From the NCBI GenBank assembly GCA_030747595.1, contig JASLKK010000005.1:142159-206158 (forward strand): DNA of 64,000 nt, given 5' to 3'. Position 1 is the first letter of the stretch. Every line of letters starts with the position of its first letter. Positions 60,265 to 64,000 of this stretch are shown in pieces. This DNA comes from Acidimicrobiales bacterium (GTDB lineage Bacteria; Actinomycetota; Acidimicrobiia; Acidimicrobiales; MedAcidi-G1). The notes under the pieces are model-generated. The model was not told the origin of the DNA. It ran no database searches and worked only from the letters and a program-made list of their open reading frames with translations. A program made the position numbers and the translations under genes.

Positions 60265-60909
60265 TCAGAGCCCGAATGTCGCTGAGCGGACCTCAGCCAC
60301 GCCGTCGTCGTCGCCGGTCAGGTCCACCACGGCGTGGTTTCGGCGTCCAAAGAAGTAAAGGGCCAGTTCGCCCGGCTCTCCGGTGACCATCACTGGTCGA
60401 CCCGCTTCCGATGACCGTCGTCGACCGACGGTGACCGGATCCTGTCCCGGCCGAGCGATCGACAGGTCGACGTCGCGGATCTGCCGGACCTGCATCGAGG
60501 TTCGTCCTCGCTGGAACCGCCAGAGTGCGTCGCCGACGTCGCCCGCCAAGACCCGTGGGGTCCAACCGTCGACAGCCCGGCGGACGTCCTCGTGGTGGAC
60601 GAAGAACTCGATGAGGTTCATCGGATCGTCGACCGGTCTCAGGACCGCCGGCGGCCCGGACCGCAGGCGACCGACGAGACGGTCCCATTCGGGCCGCCCT
60701 GCCAGGCGCTCCGTTACCCGGGCGGTGTGGCGAGCGAACGAGCCGCCGAGGACTAGGCCGGGGCCGACATCGGGGCGTCGCTCCCGCACCACCAGGTGGG
60801 CGGCTAGGTGCCGGGTCCTCCATCCGGCACACAGGGTCGGCGCGTCAGGGCCGACCTCTGACAGCAGGTCACACAAGACCTGGCGCTCATCGTGTGCGTG
60901 CTTAGCCAT
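60265..60909 (-). CDS. TIGR03085-like DinB/maleylpyruvate-isomerase-fold protein
   Basis: 214 residues from ATG 60909. Four-helix DinB-type metal-binding core: ERQVLCDLLSEVGPDAPTLCAGW, TRHLAAHLVVRERRPD with the His, EFFVHHEDVRRA with the paired His, and GRRNHAVVDLTG at the end. The actinobacterial TIGR03085 family may use mycothiol; function unproven. Upstream in-frame ATGs lie in the acyl-CoA ligase gene. Confidence 0.82.
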   Translation of the reverse strand: MAKHAHDERQVLCDLLSEVGPDAPTLCAGWRTRHLAAHLVVRERRPDVGPGLVLGGSFARHTARVTERLAGRPEWDRLVGRLRSGPPAVLRPVDDPMNLIEFFVHHEDVRRAVDGWTPRVLAGDVGDALWRFQRGRTSMQVRQIRDVDLSIARPGQDPVTVGRRRSSEAGRPVMVTGEPGELALYFFGRRNHAVVDLTGDDDGVAEVRSATFGL

Positions 60910-60914
60910 CGGTC

Positions 60915-62621
60915 CTACTCGACGAAAGTCTGTGTGGCCTCGCCTCGAAGCACGGCCTTGACGACCTTGCCTGAAGCGTTGCGGGGCAGCGGCTCGGACA
61001 ACACTTCGAGGTGATCGGGCAACTTGTAGGGGGCGAGCGTCTCGCCACAAAACGCCCGCACCTCGTCGAGGTCGAGCGCCATGTCCGGCCGGACCACCAC
61101 ATAGGCCTTGACCTCCTGACCCAGAGTGCGGTGGTCGACACCGTCGACGGCGCACTCCACGACCGCCGGATGCATCTCCAGTCGGGCCTCCACCTCGCCC
61201 GGATAGACATTCTCGCCGCCACGGAGGATCAAGTCGCGCAACCGGCTGGACAGGAACAGTTGGCCTCCCTCGAGGCGCCCGTAGTCTCCGGTCTTCAACC
61301 ATCGGCCTTCCAAGAGGGCCTCGGTAGTGGCCTCGGAGTCCTCCCAGTAGCCGGTCATGGTGAGCGGGCTACGCACGCAGATGGCGCCGTTCTCCCCCTC
61401 GGGAAGTTCGGCACCGTCCTCGTCGACGACCTTGAGCGACACCGTGGGCATGGCCATGCCGATGCTGTCGGCGTTCGCCCGAAGCATCTCGTTGCTGGCG
61501 TGGCTAACCATCCCGCCGGCCTCCGTCGACCCGTAGCCCGACGTAAAGGTGTTCACCAGATGGGGGAACCGCTCCTCGGTGGCCCGAAGGAGCTCGGGAG
61601 TGGTGGCCGATCCGCCGATGGCGATGGTCTCCACGAGGCTCACGTCGAGGTCTTCGATATCGGGGTGTTCCAGCAACCGGAAGATGTGGGTCGCTGTACC
61701 GTTCCAGGCGTAGATGCGCTCTTCGGTGGTGAGCCGGATGACCGTCGCCGGGTCGAATCGGCCCATGGGCCAGACGTTGCCGGCACCAGTGGCCATAGGG
61801 GTGATGCTGGCGCTCTGCAGCCCCGAGATGTGGAACATCGGGAACACGGCCAGCCGGGGGCGCGCCGCTCCCGACGTCGAGGCGCCGACCTGTGCCCCCT
61901 GGGCGGCACCGAGGAAGACGACGATCTGGACGAAGCCAATCAGGCTCCGGTGGCTCAGTACCGCTGCTCTGGGTCGTCCCGTGGTTCCCGAGGTGAACTG
62001 CATCAACGCTGGCTGGTCCTCGTCGATGTCGACGTCAGGCAGGTCGGCGTCGGGGGCAAAGTCGGCTAGGGCATCGAAGTCGTCCTCCATGACGACGACG
62101 GGCATGCCCGGATCGGCGCCTTCGAGGCGCTCGAGGCGCGGACGGTCGGCGACCAGCAGAGACGGGCGGGTCCGACCCAGCGCGTGTTCGATCTCGTCGC
62201 GGGTCCACCATCCGTTGCAGGCCACGACAACGGCCCCCAGGGACACGGTGGCCCAGAACGTCAGCATCCACTCCGGGCGGTTGGCGGCCAGGATGGCCAC
62301 GCGGTCACCAGCGCCGATCCCGCGGTCGGACAGTGCGGAAGCCACCGAGGCGACCCGACGGACGTTGTCGGCGAAGGACAGTGCGATGCGCCGGTCCCCG
62401 TCGTGGAATACCGCATAGTCGATGTCGCCGTGACGGGCTGACGATGCCAGCAGGTCGCGTAGCGAGCCGAGTCGCTGGACGAAGACCTGCATCTCCTCAC
62501 CGAGAACCTCTTCGGTGCCCATCTCGAACGGGGCACCGGGGGCCATGAGAGCCATGACCCGTTCCATGGGGTCGGGGGCCTCGGTGTCGCCCTCCCCTTG
62601 CTCTGTGGCTTCGACCGACAC
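60915..62621 (-). CDS. Acyl-CoA ligase (class I adenylate-forming)
   Basis: 568 residues from GTG 62621, which has GAGGAG 4 nt upstream; the longer frame to 62744 is arginine-rich and rejected. Motifs: MQFTSGTTGRPRAAVLSHR, YGSTEAGG, KTGDYGRLEGGQLFLSSRLRDLI and C-terminal LPRNASGKVVK with the catalytic Lys. Medium/long-chain or aromatic acid ligase; substrate not readable. Paralogue of the next gene. Confidence 0.9.
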   Translation of the reverse strand: MSVEATEQGEGDTEAPDPMERVMALMAPGAPFEMGTEEVLGEEMQVFVQRLGSLRDLLASSARHGDIDYAVFHDGDRRIALSFADNVRRVASVASALSDRGIGAGDRVAILAANRPEWMLTFWATVSLGAVVVACNGWWTRDEIEHALGRTRPSLLVADRPRLERLEGADPGMPVVVMEDDFDALADFAPDADLPDVDIDEDQPALMQFTSGTTGRPRAAVLSHRSLIGFVQIVVFLGAAQGAQVGASTSGAARPRLAVFPMFHISGLQSASITPMATGAGNVWPMGRFDPATVIRLTTEERIYAWNGTATHIFRLLEHPDIEDLDVSLVETIAIGGSATTPELLRATEERFPHLVNTFTSGYGSTEAGGMVSHASNEMLRANADSIGMAMPTVSLKVVDEDGAELPEGENGAICVRSPLTMTGYWEDSEATTEALLEGRWLKTGDYGRLEGGQLFLSSRLRDLILRGGENVYPGEVEARLEMHPAVVECAVDGVDHRTLGQEVKAYVVVRPDMALDLDEVRAFCGETLAPYKLPDHLEVLSEPLPRNASGKVVKAVLRGEATQTFVE

Positions 62622-62647
62622 GAGTCTCCTCTTCGGCTGCAGTCGGC

Positions 62648-64000
62648 TCAGACGGCCGTCGGTGTTCCGACAAGGTCCTCGCGGAGCTGGCGCTTGACGA
62701 ACTTGCCGTTGGCGTTGCGGGGCAACGACTCGTCGCGGAACCACACGTGCTCGGGCACCTTGAACCCTGCGATGAGGGTGCGGGTGTGGGCCTGGAGGTC
62801 GGCGGCCGTCAACTCGGCGTCGGGGAGGAGCACGACTGCCACCCCGACGACTTCGCCGTGCCGCTCATCGGGCACGGCGAAGACCGCTGCCTCAGCGACG
62901 GCCGGGTGCTCGTAGATGGCGGCTTCCACCTCCGCGCAGTACACGTTCTCACCGCTGCGGAGGACCATGTCCTTGGCCCGGTCGACCAGGAACAGGAAGC
63001 CGTCCTCGTCCAGATAGCCGATGTCCCCGGTGTGGAACCAGCCGTCGGTCAGGGCCTCGGCGTTGGCTTCCGGACGGTTCAGGTAGCCCCGGAAGACGTT
63101 CCCGCCCCGCACCCACAGTTCTCCGTGGCCTCCCGGCGACTGGTCGGTGCCGTCCTCGGCCACGATGCGGGCCTCCATGACCGGACACGGCGACCCAGCC
63201 GACGCCGGCTTGGCCAAGAAGTACTGGCCGGCGTTGATGGTGATGACGCCGTTGGTCTCGGTGAGGCCGTAGCCAGTGCTGGGGCGGCCTTCCATCCGGT
63301 CTTCGATCTTCTGGACCAGGTCGGGCTGCACGGCTGCACCGCCACCGCCGAGCGACGTGATGCTGGACGTGTCCCGGATGGCGAAATCAGGGCTGTTGAT
63401 GAGCTCACGGGCCATGGTGGGCACACCGGTGAACGTCGTCGGTCGCTCCCGTTCGATGAGTTCCAGGGCCACCTCGGGGTTCCAACGGTGCATCAGCACG
63501 AGCTTGCCGCCGACCGCTGTGACCGGGTGCAGGCAGCAGTTGCAGCCCGTCACGTGGAACAGCGGTACGCCCAGCACGGAGCCGGGCATGGCGTCGCCGG
63601 TCTGCTTGTCCGACCCGGCCGGCGGCTCGCCAGCCGCCACGGCCTTGGCCTCGGCGCTTGCCTGCATCGTCTGCCAGAAGGCCAGGTTCAGCAGGTTGGA
63701 CACCGCACCCCGATGGGTCAGCACGGCACCCTTGGGGTGCCCGGTGGTGCCCGAGGTGTAGAAGACGCAGGCATCGTCGTCGGTGTCGATGGCCACGGGT
63801 GGTGGTGCCGGCAGATCGACCGCCCCGGCCAGGGCGTCCGCCCAGTGGACGGCGTCATGGCCCAGATCGACCCCGTCGGCCCGGGTGGCTACGACGTGGA
63901 GCGATCGGTCGGCCCGCAGCACGTCGAGGTGAGGCGTCACCCTCTCGAACCGTTCGCCGTCGCACAACAGGACCTTCGGTGCCGAATCGGACAACCCGAA
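62648..64000 (-). CDS. Acyl-CoA ligase, 5' end beyond the window
   Basis: At least 450 residues; the frame is open to the right edge and the missing part is the N-terminal hundred residues of the family, so the apparent TTG at 63994 is internal. Motifs: FYTSGTTGHPKGAVLTH, GYGLTETNGV, HTGDIGYLDEDGFLFLVDRAKDMV, LPRNANGKFVK. Together with the preceding ligase it forms a two-gene unit, probably for fatty or xenobiotic acid activation. Confidence 0.9.
   Translation of the reverse strand, partial: FGLSDSAPKVLLCDGERFERVTPHLDVLRADRSLHVVATRADGVDLGHDAVHWADALAGAVDLPAPPPVAIDTDDDACVFYTSGTTGHPKGAVLTHRGAVSNLLNLAFWQTMQASAEAKAVAAGEPPAGSDKQTGDAMPGSVLGVPLFHVTGCNCCLHPVTAVGGKLVLMHRWNPEVALELIERERPTTFTGVPTMARELINSPDFAIRDTSSITSLGGGGAAVQPDLVQKIEDRMEGRPSTGYGLTETNGVITINAGQYFLAKPASAGSPCPVMEARIVAEDGTDQSPGGHGELWVRGGNVFRGYLNRPEANAEALTDGWFHTGDIGYLDEDGFLFLVDRAKDMVLRSGENVYCAEVEAAIYEHPAVAEAAVFAVPDERHGEVVGVAVVLLPDAELTAADLQAHTRTLIAGFKVPEHVWFRDESLPRNANGKFVKRQLREDLVGTPTAV

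Overview
The window looks like a chromosomal segment of a high-GC actinobacterium, most likely of the Acidimicrobiia. The reasons are dense GC-rich genes with many GTG/TTG starts, a set of actinobacterial marker families (the MSMEG_4193 phosphatase/DUF3090/SCO1664 trio, DUF3107, PdtaS-type histidine kinase, TIGR03085-type protein, F420-linked FrhB and luciferase-like oxidoreductases, RafH-like hibernation factor), and a TAnnnT box 6-9 nt before the start codon of many first genes, the mark of leaderless transcripts. The taxonomic call is inference; no 16S gene is present.

Layout. 1-4.2 kb: phosphonate-type ABC transporter (partial binding protein, ATPase, two permeases) ending in a ROK kinase that lacks the family zinc cysteines. 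4.3-7.9 kb: dienelactone hydrolase and NrtR-like Nudix regulator on the minus strand, divergent from a von Willebrand A protein and an ARPP-1-like protein across an AT-rich, repeat-filled control region; this is the best candidate for an undescribed system. 7.9-13.8 kb: tRNA-Arg(CCG), a decayed NTF2-like gene, FrhB-like protein, uracil-DNA glycosylase and the MSMEG_4193/DUF3090/SCO1664 cassette. 13.9-22.5 kb: electron-transfer flavoprotein, lipid kinase, glycerophosphodiesterase, PdtaS, Mrp-type Fe-S carrier, SufR-like regulator and an internally deleted cysteine desulfurase. 22.5-29.3 kb: a complete System I cytochrome c maturation operon ccmABCDEFGH, with each gene overlapping or almost touching the next; ccmD (52 codons) is included.

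29.4-38.8 kb: septum-formation-like lipoprotein, a GH63-type glycosidase and a glycosyltransferase whose 5' ends overlap head to head, TetR, Nudix, Fur, MaoC, acetoacetyl-CoA synthetase, phosphatase, F420-type oxidoreductase. 38.9-41.9 kb: a lineage-specific-looking block of three lipoproteins (two are tandem I78-inhibitor-like paralogues) behind the only U-tract terminator seen here. 41.9-64 kb: housekeeping metabolism: class I fumarase, FAH-family protein, RafH-like ribosome hibernation factor, CoaE, CysQ, FabH, ABC-F, SurE, SDR, RarD, amidotransferase, EamA exporter, PlsC, CBS protein, MFS, YceI, a truncated luciferase-like gene start, RlmL-like methyltransferase, TIGR03085 protein and two acyl-CoA ligases, the last cut by the window edge.

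No insertion sequence, integrase, CRISPR array or phage gene was found. Three decayed or truncated genes (8040, 21644, 58942) indicate gene loss by small deletions.
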